Assembly (NCBI RefSeq): GCF_943193015.1
Contig: NZ_CALPCM010000017.1
Coordinates: 1-60,511 of the forward strand
Length of the DNA: 60,511 nt
Direction: 5' to 3'
Origin: Hominisplanchenecus_A murintestinalis
GTDB lineage: Bacteria; Bacillota; Clostridia; Lachnospirales; Lachnospiraceae
Shown here in pieces: positions 1 through 7,639 of this stretch (position 1 is the first letter of the stretch; each line of letters begins with the position of its first letter). A program made the position numbers and the translations under genes. The notes under the pieces are model-generated. The model saw only the letters and a list, made by a program, of their open reading frames with translations. It did no database searches and was not told where the DNA came from.

Positions 1-35
1 GGGCATGCAAGCCTGCCCGTTCGGCTCGTCACTCG

Positions 36-790
36 CGCAAACTACAACTAAATACGCTCAGGAGAGCCTTCGCGCATAAGTTTCCGTAAATCGTGGATCT
101 CACCTCTGCTAAGGGCGTCCCCCAAATGTCCGCTTAGGGATATATGGCAGGCGCCCCGGCTGTGTGACGGCTGACGCTACGTACCGCGTGTGGCTGCGTG
201 GACTTTTCTGATACATGCCGTGGTAAACGGGACTTCGTATGCGCTTAACCGCGTAATGTGTCGGCCAGACGCATGGTGGTTTTGCATGAGCGGCTTCATG
301 AACTGGCGGCTGTGCAAGACGTCATGGCTCTGTGTACCATCACGTTATTGTATGCAAATGCTGCTTCACCAGTCAGTATCATTAACCGTAGCAGACGGTT
401 CGCGCAAGCCGCATATGCCTGGTGCGTAGAGCGAAACAGTGTAACCATGTTTTACGACATTTGCTGCACACACCGGGAACGCTAACGGGGTTTTCAGCGC
501 GCGCGTTCCGTGCACTGAAAGTCGCCAGCAGTTTTACCACAACCGGAACAGTCCGTGTAGCTGTACAGTCCCGTAACGCCAGCCGTCCGTAGTTTCGCCA
601 TAGCCAGAACAGTTCTCACAGCCGTACAGTTCTCACAACGCCAGCCACCGTCCAGCCGGGAAGCCTGCCGCATATCTCTAAGCGGACACTCAGGAGACGT
701 TTTTAGTGGAGGCGAAATCCGACGCTTACGGAGACTTATACGCGAAGGCTCTCCTGAGCGTATTAGTCGGAGTTAGCGGCTAGTTTGCCG
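36..790. repeat. Long imperfect inverted-repeat element, no coding content
   Basis: The two ends of this stretch are imperfect reverse complements. Bases 51-94 (AATACGCTCAGGAG..., continuing GCCTTCGCG) match the complement of 720-763 almost base for base. The similarity continues inward past the motif CCGCTTAG (near 130-137 and 679-686) to about 175 and 645, and outward to about 36 and 790. The arms are therefore roughly 130-145 bases around an unrelated core of about 450 bases. Short ORFs inside lack ribosome binding sites and recognisable domains. It could be a MITE-like non-autonomous element or a large structured intergenic repeat; no transposase is present. The boundaries are estimates by eye. 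Confidence 0.6.
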
Positions 791-835
791 CAACGTTGTC
801 TCCGTCCGTGTGGGATATGCGGCAGGCTTCCCGGC
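655..835. repeat. Perfect 22-bp inverted repeat, third degenerate copy at 139-160
   Basis: Bases 655-676 are the exact reverse complement of 814-835 (814-835 begins GATATGCGGCAGG). A third copy with three mismatches lies at 139-160 in the same orientation as 814-835. The 655/814 pair could form a hairpin with a 137-base loop. Near 840-915 there is also a roughly 36-base tandem unit starting CGGCGTAAACA. The function is unknown. The arrangement fits nested or decayed copies of one repeat between spoVAE and whatever lies left of the window. Confidence 0.6.
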
Positions 836-961
836 GTACGGCGTAAACATGGGAACTTTCGGTTCCGCAGACTTCCGGCGTAAACACAGAACACTATCGG
901 TTCTGTAACTGTCTGGGGTGAGCAGTAAACTCCCCGACAAACCGCAATCTGTGCCCCGCAT

Positions 962-1318
962 CTACCCTTTCATCTTGGGCTGGAACACAAGGCTCGCCAG
1001 ATAACTAAACACCAGCGCCGCGGATATCCCTACTGCGCTTGCAGTAAATCCTCCCATATAGATTCCCATGAAACCGTCTTTATCAATGGCTTCTTTTACA
1101 CCCTGCCAGAGCACATTCCCAAATCCAAGCAGCGGCACGCTGGCTCCGGCCCCGGCGAACTCTTTGAAGGGTTCATACAGTCCCAGCGCGCCAAGAACCG
1201 CTCCGCCGCACACGAGGATCACCATAATTCTCCCCGGCATCAGCTTTGTCTTTTCCATTAAAACCTGCACAAGCGCACAGATTGCACCTCCTACAAGAAA
1301 CGCATAAATATAATCCAT
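962..1318 (-). CDS. spoVAE: Stage V sporulation protein AE
   Basis: This 118-residue, almost entirely hydrophobic protein has about four membrane segments and the family signature of a GLYEPFKEFAGAGASVPL-type loop near residues 46-63. It matches the short SpoVAE/SpoVAEb subunit in length and pattern. SpoVA proteins form the inner spore membrane channel that moves dipicolinic acid into the developing spore and out at germination. It lies ten bases after spoVAD on the same strand, so the two are probably co-transcribed. Its stop is followed directly by the repeat region. Identification is confident; its position without spoVAC nearby is the odd point. Confidence 0.9.
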   Translation of the reverse strand: MDYIYAFLVGGAICALVQVLMEKTKLMPGRIMVILVCGGAVLGALGLYEPFKEFAGAGASVPLLGFGNVLWQGVKEAIDKDGFMGIYMGGFTASAVGISAALVFSYLASLVFQPKMKG

Positions 1319-1328
1319 CTTTTTCCTC

Positions 1329-2339
1329 CTAGCAATGTTCTATCACTACGCCATGAGCGATTCCCGGTACGCTCTGCCCCTCGTTAAAGCTGACCGTAGA
1401 CAGCAATGCGCCTGTAGGGACAAAAAGCACCCGTTTCCAGCTTCCTTTTTCTATTTTGGGTAATATCATGGATGCCAGCGTTACTGCGGAACATCCGCAG
1501 CCGCTCCCTCCGGCATGGGTATCCTGGGTTTCCCGGTCAAAGATTTCGATGCCGCAGTCCATATGGACGCCGCTGATATCAAATCCCTTTTCTTTCAGCA
1601 AATCTATGAGTATCCGCTGTCCCACATACCCCAGATCGCCTGTGATGATTTTGTCATAAGCGTCCGGCTGGCGATTGAAATCCATCAGATTCTGGTAAAT
1701 CGTGTCACAAGCTGCCGGAGCCATACATGCCCCCATGTTCATAGAATCTTTTACTCCATAGTCTACAACTTTTCCCGGAGTGACCCCGGTGATTCTGGCA
1801 TGTCCGCCTTTTACTGCCAGAACGAACGCCCCGCTCCCTGTGACTGTCCACGTTGCCGCCAGGGGACGCTGATTTCCATAATCCAGAGGAAAACGAAACT
1901 GTTTCTCCGCACTGGCAAAATGGCTGGAGGTAACTGCCGCCACATGGTCTGCATATCCGGCATTTACCGCCATAGCCCCAAGCGCCAGGGATTCCCCGCA
2001 GGTAGAACACGCCCCGTAAAGCCCGAACATGGGAATGTTTGTATCCATTACTCCAAAAGAAGTGGCGATAAGCTGCCCCAGCAAATCCCCTCCGAACAGA
2101 TACCGTATTTCCGAAGGCAAAAGTTTCACTTTTCCCAGAGCTGTCTGCAGCGCTTCTTTCTGTAGTGTACTCTCTGCCTTTTCCCACGAATCCTCCCCGA
2201 ACATAGCGTCCTCACATATCAAATCAAACTTGTGTCCCAGGGGCCCTTCCCCTTCTTTCTTCCCTACCACCGAAGCCGCACTGATGATATGCGGCGCGCG
2301 TTCAAACTGTATGCTTTGCTGTCCTGTCATCTGGCTCAT
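1329..2339 (-). CDS. spoVAD: Stage V sporulation protein AD
   Basis: This is a 336-residue thiolase-fold protein of the SpoVAD family (Bacillus homologue about 338 residues). Family hallmarks are the N-terminal FERAPHIISAASVVGKKEGEG-like stretch, the GACSTCGES segment with Cys111 and Cys114, and a C-terminal EHC. SpoVAD is the soluble, dipicolinic-acid-binding component of the SpoVA channel. I chose the ATG at 2339, preceded by an AAAGGTG ribosome site and matching family length. The open frame extends upstream to 2396, but that part overlaps the terminator of the neighbouring gene. spoVAE follows in the same operon. Confidence 0.92.
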   Translation of the reverse strand: MSQMTGQQSIQFERAPHIISAASVVGKKEGEGPLGHKFDLICEDAMFGEDSWEKAESTLQKEALQTALGKVKLLPSEIRYLFGGDLLGQLIATSFGVMDTNIPMFGLYGACSTCGESLALGAMAVNAGYADHVAAVTSSHFASAEKQFRFPLDYGNQRPLAATWTVTGSGAFVLAVKGGHARITGVTPGKVVDYGVKDSMNMGACMAPAACDTIYQNLMDFNRQPDAYDKIITGDLGYVGQRILIDLLKEKGFDISGVHMDCGIEIFDRETQDTHAGGSGCGCSAVTLASMILPKIEKGSWKRVLFVPTGALLSTVSFNEGQSVPGIAHGVVIEHC

Positions 2340-2393
2340 TTTCTCCGCACCTTTCTCATTGTGATACTTTTTGTGTAGTATTTCCGTTTTTTT

Positions 2394-2426
2394 CAAAAAA
2401 ATACCTCACAGGAAATTGTGAGGTAT
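2394..2426 (-). terminator. Intrinsic terminator after the beta-lactamase-fold gene
   Basis: A perfect 9-bp stem, ATACCTCAC with GTGAGGTAT around an 8-base loop, is followed on the minus strand by a run of T. It lies 46 bases after the stop of the serine hydrolase gene and 55 bases before the spoVAD start, so it separates the two units. Confidence 0.8.
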
Positions 2427-2471
2427 CTGCCGTTTCCGGCTGGTAACTATTCAAATCTTTTATAAAATGTG

Positions 2472-3311
2472 CTAATTCAAAGCATTATAAACCATACGTG
2501 AAATCTCTGTTATACAGTTGTAAGCCCTGCCCGGATTGTTGGTGTTGCTAAATACACATATGATATATGTTGTCTTTTTTCCATATACGATTGCCACGTC
2601 ATTTTGGATCGTCCCATCTTCCCCTGTCTTATTTGCTACCTGGATCCCGTATGGAACACCTCGGGGAATTTTCGTCCGTATTGTCTGCCTTTTCAGGTAA
2701 TTCAGCATTTTCTGCGAAGCAGCTCTGGAAACCATTTTCCCGCGGTATATCTTTTCCAAAAGCATCCCGCAGTCTGCCGCGCTGGTTTTATTTCCTTTTG
2801 GCCCGCTTTCGTCCCCCACGCCGCAAGGTCTGTATTGCTGTGTCTTTTTATATCCGTTCGCCTTGCAGAATTTATTAACCGTCCCTTTTCCCAGATATTT
2901 ATAAAACAAGGTATTAAACGCGTCGTTGCTGCTAACTGTAATCATACTGTTAATCAGGGATTCTATAGATGAGTTCATCGCAAGTTTTCCCTTTTTTGCC
3001 TTATCATATGCCGCCGCCATAGCATACAGCTTAATCGTACTGGCAGAGAAAAAGGATTTCTTATTGATAGTGAAGCTCTTCTTCGTTTTTAAATCCTTCA
3101 CATACACTGACCATGCCGTAGAAGCCTTCTGCCCATTTGCTGAAATCGGGCAGCTGCTCTTTATGTACTTCGACACTTTCTTCTCAAGTCTCTCCATTTT
3201 AACCGTGGCACTTGATTTTCTGACTTTTTTCGCCGCCTGGGAAGTCATCGGCGCCTGGAGAGCCAAAATCGCCAGCAGCACAAAAATCAACGTTTTTACT
3301 TTCCATTTCAT
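2472..3311 (-). CDS. Secreted class A beta-lactamase-fold serine hydrolase
   Basis: This 279-residue protein begins with a signal peptide (positive start, hydrophobic 8-21, cleavage near SQA-A). The mature part has the class A beta-lactamase order of motifs: S91-T-I-K94 (SxxK nucleophile), S128-N129-D130 (SDN-like) and K228-T-G230. There is no ExxLN deacylation motif, and the protein is Lys-rich. This suggests a beta-lactamase2-family or penicillin-recognising peptidase rather than a proven resistance enzyme. The ATG at 3311 was chosen because it opens the signal peptide and has a GGAAAGGGG site; the frame opens earlier at 3356. It is a single-gene unit between a divergent promoter region and its own terminator. 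Confidence 0.8.
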   Translation of the reverse strand: MKWKVKTLIFVLLAILALQAPMTSQAAKKVRKSSATVKMERLEKKVSKYIKSSCPISANGQKASTAWSVYVKDLKTKKSFTINKKSFFSASTIKLYAMAAAYDKAKKGKLAMNSSIESLINSMITVSSNDAFNTLFYKYLGKGTVNKFCKANGYKKTQQYRPCGVGDESGPKGNKTSAADCGMLLEKIYRGKMVSRAASQKMLNYLKRQTIRTKIPRGVPYGIQVANKTGEDGTIQNDVAIVYGKKTTYIICVFSNTNNPGRAYNCITEISRMVYNALN

Positions 3312-3342
3312 TATCTTCACGCCCCTTTCCTGGTATGATATA

Positions 3343-3395
3343 GGTTCCAAAGCCATGCTTTTTCATTCAAGCATGAAACGCATGACCTTTGAACC
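3343..3395. repeat. Imperfect inverted repeat in the divergent intergenic region
   Basis: Bases 3343-3358 and 3380-3395 form a 16-base imperfect dyad (GGTTC...CATGC against GCATG...GAACC) around a 21-base centre. It lies just upstream of the serine hydrolase start, so it may be a 5' leader hairpin of that gene or an operator. No family assignment is possible. Confidence 0.4.
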
Positions 3396-3450
3396 CTGGT
3401 ATCATGTAAATTATAACATTTTCTATATGATATCTCAATCTTTTTAACAG

Positions 3451-3479
3451 TTGTCCCTCCCGAAAAATTATGCTATACT
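3451..3479 (+). promoter_or_regulatory. Sigma-A-type promoter of the glycosyltransferase operon
   Basis: The -35 TTGTCC (3451-3456) and -10 TATACT (3474-3479) are separated by exactly 17 bases, and the -10 is extended by TGC. The first gene starts 31 bases later with a GAGGAG ribosome site. This is the only good promoter seen for the four genes up to 6330. Confidence 0.7.
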
Positions 3480-3509
3480 TTTTTCATTATTGAATACGAG
3501 GAGCTTATC

Positions 3510-4460
3510 ATGTTAGTATCTGTTGTTATCCCCTGCTATAATTCTCAGGATTCCATCCGCAAAGTGGTAGAACTGACCATAGCAGAATTTCAAAAAATGC
3601 CGCAGTACACTTATGAATTTATTCTGGTGAATGATTACTCCAAAGACGGCACTTTCATAAAAATTAAAGAGCTTTCCGAACAGTATCCCTGCGTCCGGGG
3701 CATCAACCTGGCGCGGAATTTCGGACAGCACAATGCGCTGATGGCAGCGCTGAACTATACAGACGGTGATTTTATTGTGGGAATGGATGACGATCTCCAG
3801 ACGCACCCTTCCCAGATGTACAAGCTGCTGGACAAAATTCAGGAGGGGTATGACCTTGTTTATGGCAATTATGCCAAACGCAAAAATCCCTTCCTGAAAA
3901 ATCTTTCCAGCAAGTTCAACAAAGTGACCTCCCGTATCCTGCTGGGACGCCCCAAGAACATCGTATCCAGCAATTACTGGGTAATCACACGTCTGGTGCG
4001 GGATGAAGTTGTCAAGTATACCAACTACAATCCTTACATAGACGCTATTTTCTACCGGGTCACCAGCAATATTGCCGATGTAACGATTGAGCATCACCAA
4101 CGGGAACAAGGTTCTTCCAATTATACATTCCGCAAACTGGTACGGCTCTGGATGGCATACTGGAATTTCTCTGTAATTCCGCTCAGGATTTCTTCTCTGC
4201 TTGGCTCTCTTTTTGCATTCGGGGGCTTCATAGGGTTCGTAGCAATCTTAATCCGCCAGCTCATCGCTCCCAGTTCCCAGATGGGATGGGCTTCGATTAT
4301 GTGCGCCATGCTCTTGTTCTTCGGCTTTGTCCTGCTGGTGCTGGGAATCATCGGCGAATACCTGGGAAAAATTATGCTTTGTATAAACAATACTCCCCAA
4401 TATATCATACGGGAAACTGTAAATATCACTGATAAAGGCAAGGAGGACACCGATGCGTAA
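3510..4460 (+). CDS. Family 2 polyprenyl-phosphate glycosyltransferase
   Basis: This 316-residue protein has the DPM1/ArnC/GtrB architecture. The N-terminal GT-A domain has VVIPCYN at 5-11, NDYSKDGT at 41-48 and the metal/nucleotide-binding D93-D94-D95. The family segment QREQGSSNYTFRKL is at about 197-210, followed by two membrane helices near 228-250 and 260-283. Such enzymes load a sugar from a nucleotide sugar onto undecaprenyl or dolichyl phosphate on the cytoplasmic face. It is the first gene of an operon with an ATP-grasp ligase (8-base overlap) and two SMR-like proteins. That context suggests a lipid-linked sugar made, perhaps modified, and then flipped outward. The sugar cannot be told from sequence. 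Confidence 0.85.
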   Translation: MLVSVVIPCYNSQDSIRKVVELTIAEFQKMPQYTYEFILVNDYSKDGTFIKIKELSEQYPCVRGINLARNFGQHNALMAALNYTDGDFIVGMDDDLQTHPSQMYKLLDKIQEGYDLVYGNYAKRKNPFLKNLSSKFNKVTSRILLGRPKNIVSSNYWVITRLVRDEVVKYTNYNPYIDAIFYRVTSNIADVTIEHHQREQGSSNYTFRKLVRLWMAYWNFSVIPLRISSLLGSLFAFGGFIGFVAILIRQLIAPSSQMGWASIMCAMLLFFGFVLLVLGIIGEYLGKIMLCINNTPQYIIRETVNITDKGKEDTDA

Positions 4461-5661
4461 GCTGTTGGTTCTGGGCGCCGGCGTCTACCAGGCTCCCCTG
4501 ATAAAAAAAGCAAAAGAATTAGGGCTATACACAATTGCCGCCAGCTATGCCGGAAATTACCCGGGACTTGCCCTGGCAGATGAAGTGTGGGCGGTAGATA
4601 CAACAGATGCGCAGCAACTCACCGCACTGTCCAGAGAAGCGCATATTTCAGGTGTATGTACTTCCGGCACCGACGTGGCAATTATCTCTTTGGGAACCAT
4701 CTGCGAAGAACTGGGACTCCCAGGCGTTTCTTTAACCTGCGCCCGGACAGTTACGGACAAATCTCTGATGAAACGTACTTTTCTGGACAGCGGGGTTTCT
4801 ACTCCGGAAGCTTTTCCGGCTGCTTCCCTGGAAGAAGCCCGGGATATTTTCCAAAAGCTTTCTTCACCTGTCGTCGTAAAAGCAGTAGACAGCTCCGGAA
4901 GCCGGGGAATTACCCGGGTAAATTCCGAAAAAGAGCTTCCTGCAGCCTGGCAGGCAGCCAAAAATGTTACAAAAAAAGATTATGTGCTGGTAGAGCATTT
5001 CATAGAAGCAGAAGAAATTGGCGTAGACGGTTTTATCTCAGACGGAAAAATCCGTTTTTTACTTCCTCATGGGAAATTTACCCACACTGCGGGCGGCGTC
5101 ACGCTTCCTGAAGGGCACTGCTTCCCTTACTTCTGCACCCCTGAACTGGAATGCGAAATCCTGCTCCAGATGGAACATGCCATTACCGCCGTCGGCATGG
5201 ATAACTGCGCGGTAAATGCCGATGTCCTGATACGGGACGGACATGCCTATATTCTGGAGGTTGGCGCAAGAGCCGGCGCAACCTGCATCCCGGAATTAAT
5301 TTCCACTTACTGCGGTTTTGACTATTACAAGCAGATGATTTGCCAGGCTCTTGGCGAACCGCCTGATTTCACCATGAAACGTCCGCGTCCCTGCATGGCA
5401 AAACTGCTGTTTTCCCGCTGCGACGGAGTCTTGACAGATATTGATGAATCCCGGCTTGACGAGCTTCGCCGCCGCTGCATCGCGCTCTCCCTTGATTATC
5501 CCGTGGGGACGCATGTGGAAAAGGTACAGAATGGAACAAGCCGCATCGGGCATGTCATCTTAGAAACGGCAGATGAACAGGCACTTGACGAAATGATGTC
5601 CCACGTACGGCAGACAATAAAAGTGAACGGAGTTGACCTCGAAACCTTATGGAACGAATGA
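4453..5661 (+). CDS. ATP-grasp domain carboxylate ligase of unknown substrate
   Basis: This 402-residue protein has a Rossmann-like pre-ATP-grasp domain (LLVLGAG at 4-10), then an ATP-grasp fold with K143 in the VVVKAVDSSGSRG loop, E181 in LVEHF and the metal-binding ILEVGARAG near 267-275. The closest general families are carbamoyl-phosphate-synthase-like and amino-acid ligases, which join a carboxylate to an amine through an acyl phosphate. It overlaps the upstream glycosyltransferase by 8 bases and the downstream small membrane protein by ATGA, so translational coupling is likely. I infer that it adds or builds an amide-linked group on the sugar handled by its neighbours. The substrate is unknown. 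Confidence 0.8.
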   Translation: MRKLLVLGAGVYQAPLIKKAKELGLYTIAASYAGNYPGLALADEVWAVDTTDAQQLTALSREAHISGVCTSGTDVAIISLGTICEELGLPGVSLTCARTVTDKSLMKRTFLDSGVSTPEAFPAASLEEARDIFQKLSSPVVVKAVDSSGSRGITRVNSEKELPAAWQAAKNVTKKDYVLVEHFIEAEEIGVDGFISDGKIRFLLPHGKFTHTAGGVTLPEGHCFPYFCTPELECEILLQMEHAITAVGMDNCAVNADVLIRDGHAYILEVGARAGATCIPELISTYCGFDYYKQMICQALGEPPDFTMKRPRPCMAKLLFSRCDGVLTDIDESRLDELRRRCIALSLDYPVGTHVEKVQNGTSRIGHVILETADEQALDEMMSHVRQTIKVNGVDLETLWNE

Positions 5662-5999
5662 AAAATTACATGCAGCTTCATCTGAATATCCTGCTATTTT
5701 CACTGACAGGCATCTTCTCCAAACTTGCCTCCATACAGTACGGCAAATATGGTCTTTCCGGGCGGATGTTTTATCTTTTCCTGTTTCTGATGATAGCAAA
5801 CTGTGGAGTTTACGCCCTTGCCTGGCAAAAAATCATAAAGAAATTCGAGCTTTCCACAGCATACGCCCACCGCAGCGTATATCTAATCTGGGCGCAGCTC
5901 TGGGCCGTGCTGATTTTCAAAGAATCCTTGTCCTGGAATAATCTTTTTGGAATGCTTATAGTTTTAATCGGAGTATTGGTGGTACAGAAAAATGAGTAG
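5658..5999 (+). CDS. SMR/EamA-like small membrane protein, ArnE/F-like subunit 1
   Basis: This protein of about 113 residues has four predicted membrane helices and the short EamA/SMR pattern (FKESLSWNNLFGMLIVLIGVLVV near the C-terminus). The ATG at 5658 overlaps the upstream stop as ATGA; an in-frame ATG at 5649 is also possible. Paired small proteins of this type, such as ArnE and ArnF, act as heterodimeric flippases for undecaprenyl-phosphate-linked aminosugars. Here it overlaps the next, related gene by 8 bases. The flippase role is inferred from operon context; a drug-efflux role is the alternative. Confidence 0.75.
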   Translation: MKNYMQLHLNILLFSLTGIFSKLASIQYGKYGLSGRMFYLFLFLMIANCGVYALAWQKIIKKFELSTAYAHRSVYLIWAQLWAVLIFKESLSWNNLFGMLIVLIGVLVVQKNE

Positions 6000-6330
6000 A
6001 ATATTTATGCTATTGATGTTTGTAGGAACCTTCTTTTCCGCATCTTCACAGATTTTACTAAAACAAAGCGCAAACATAGAACATAAAAGTGGAATTTACG
6101 AATATCTGAACTGGCGTGTTATCACAGCCTATTTCATCTTTTTTGGAGTGCTGCTTCTGAACACTTATGCCTACACCCAGGTACCGTACAAATACGGCTC
6201 CATCATCGACACTTTCACTTACGTGTTCGTACTGCTTCTCTCCCGTTTCCTGTTGGGTGAGAAAATCACGAAGGGAAAACTTGCAGGAAACCTTATTATC
6301 ATTGCAGGAATCTTAATATACTCCCTGTAA
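5992..6330 (+). CDS. SMR/EamA-like small membrane protein, ArnE/F-like subunit 2
   Basis: This 112-residue protein has four membrane helices. It has the Gln/Ser-rich first helix (SASSQILLKQSA near 17-28) and the C-terminal LGEKITKGKLAGNLIIIAGI typical of SMR and ArnE/F proteins. It overlaps the preceding paralogous gene by 8 bases, which fits an obligate heterodimer. It is the last gene of the operon, and a bidirectional terminator follows. Its partner role with the first subunit as a lipid-sugar flippase is inference. Confidence 0.75.
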   Translation: MSRIFMLLMFVGTFFSASSQILLKQSANIEHKSGIYEYLNWRVITAYFIFFGVLLLNTYAYTQVPYKYGSIIDTFTYVFVLLLSRFLLGEKITKGKLAGNLIIIAGILIYSL

Positions 6331-6353
6331 TCCCAAACACAGAATACGTGCGT

Positions 6354-6393
6354 AAAAAGCCCCGCAGAAAACCATGTTCTCCGCGGGACTTTT
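6354..6393. terminator. Bidirectional terminator between the SMR operon and rpoD
   Basis: The stem CCCGC-AGAA pairs with TTCT-CC-GCGGG with a two-base bulge. It is flanked by an A-run on the left and a T-run on the right, so it can stop transcription from both converging units. The rpoD stop codon touches its right edge. Confidence 0.8.
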
Positions 6394-7524
6394 CTATACC
6401 AGAAAATCCTTCAGCCGTTTACTCCTCGAAGGATGCCTCAGTTTTCTCAGGGCTTTCGCCTCTATCTGACGGATACGCTCCCTTGTCACGTTAAACTCTT
6501 TCCCCACTTCTTCCAGTGTACGCGCACGCCCATCCTGCAGTCCAAAACGCAGCCGTACCACCTGGCGCTCCCTGTCAGTAAGAGACTCCAGAGCGTTGCC
6601 CAGCTCTTCCTTTAACATGGAAAACGCTGCAGAATCTGCCGGTGAAAGCGCAGAATCATCCTCGATGAAATCTCCAAGATGGCTGTCATCTTCCTCACCA
6701 ATCGGGGTATCCAGAGATACCGGATCCCGGGAAATCTTCAGCACTTCACGCACACGCGATACCGGAACATTTAATCTCGCTGCCACTTCTTCCGGGGTCG
6801 GTTCTCTGCCAAGTTCCTGTAAAAGCGTTCTCGTCATACGCAGGGTCTTATTAATCGTTTCCACCATATGTACCGGGACACGGATGGTTCTCCCTGTGTC
6901 CGCGATTCCCCTTGTAATCGCCTGGCGAATCCACCAGGTCGCATAGGTGCTGAATTTATAGCCTTTTGTATAGTCGAATTTATCAACCGCTTTCATCAGC
7001 CCCATGTTCCCCTCCTGAATCAAATCCAGGAACGGCATACCACGGCCTACATATTTTTTCGCAATACTGACTACAAGGCGCAGATTTGCTTCTGTCAAGG
7101 CTTTCTTTGCCTCTTCGCTGCCTTCTTCCACGCGCTTTGCCAAATCTACTTCCTGTTCTGTGGTAAGCAGCGGCACATTTCCTATTTCTTTTAAATACAT
7201 ACGCACAGGGTCTTCGGTACTGACCCCCTCCAGCACATCAACATCATCAATCAGCTCTACTTCTTCTTCCTCTACGAGAAGGACGTCATCATCATTATCA
7301 ATGAGCAAGTCTTCCCCGCCATTTTCCTTCACGCCATTTTGCATGATATCTATATTGTGCTTTTCCAGAAACTCCAGAATGAGATCCATCTTCTCCTCGT
7401 CCAGTTCCATCCCGGCAAAGGCGTCGTTAATCTCACTATACTCCAGTATATTTTTCTTCTGTTTCGCCTTGTCCATTAAGGCCAGCAGTGTTTTAGTAAA
7501 TTGTTCTTCCTGCATCTGATCCAT
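6394..7524 (-). CDS. rpoD: Primary sigma factor RpoD (SigA)
   Basis: This 376-residue vegetative sigma factor has an acidic region 1.1, region 1.2 (DPVRMYLKEIGNVPLL) and region 2 with NLRLVVSIAKKYVGRGMPFL and the DNA-melting YATWWIRQAI. Regions 3 and 4.2 follow, the latter with EVGKEFNVTRERIRQIEAKAL. It directs RNA polymerase to housekeeping promoters. The ATG at 7524 has a GATAGGAG site; the frame opens earlier at 7578. dnaG, its usual neighbour in Firmicutes, is not adjacent. Instead a signal-peptidase-II-like gene lies upstream on the same strand, with a promoter-containing gap between. Confidence 0.97.
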   Translation of the reverse strand: MDQMQEEQFTKTLLALMDKAKQKKNILEYSEINDAFAGMELDEEKMDLILEFLEKHNIDIMQNGVKENGGEDLLIDNDDDVLLVEEEEVELIDDVDVLEGVSTEDPVRMYLKEIGNVPLLTTEQEVDLAKRVEEGSEEAKKALTEANLRLVVSIAKKYVGRGMPFLDLIQEGNMGLMKAVDKFDYTKGYKFSTYATWWIRQAITRGIADTGRTIRVPVHMVETINKTLRMTRTLLQELGREPTPEEVAARLNVPVSRVREVLKISRDPVSLDTPIGEEDDSHLGDFIEDDSALSPADSAAFSMLKEELGNALESLTDRERQVVRLRFGLQDGRARTLEEVGKEFNVTRERIRQIEAKALRKLRHPSRSKRLKDFLV

Positions 7525-7601
7525 AAACTTTCTCCTATCAAACCTTCGCTTTCTGCTTCCACACTCTCGGAATTTCACGGTTCTCCGATATGTTACAGTT
7601 C

Positions 7602-7630
7602 AGCTTACCATTTTTGACAAGAGCTGTCAA
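7602..7630 (-). promoter_or_regulatory. rpoD promoter with a perfect TTGACA dyad
   Basis: On the minus strand TTGACA (7625-7630) is followed after 17 bases by TAAGCT (7602-7607). The -35 is one half of a perfect dyad, TTGACA-N5-TGTCAA, at 7614-7630. It lies 78 bases before the rpoD start. The dyad may be a regulator site or chance symmetry of a consensus -35. Confidence 0.55.
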
Positions 7631-7639
7631 CTTATGTAT

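Noticed and set aside
190..485. Two overlapping short open frames in the left repeat region
   Set aside because: No ribosome binding sites, no domain-like pattern, unusual Cys/Trp-rich composition, and they lie inside the inverted-repeat element.
773..961. 62-codon open frame next to spoVAE
   Set aside because: It is made of the tandem repeat sequence and has no ribosome site or protein-like composition.
1515..2165. 216-codon open frame antisense to spoVAD
   Set aside because: Fully covered by spoVAD; no family resemblance.
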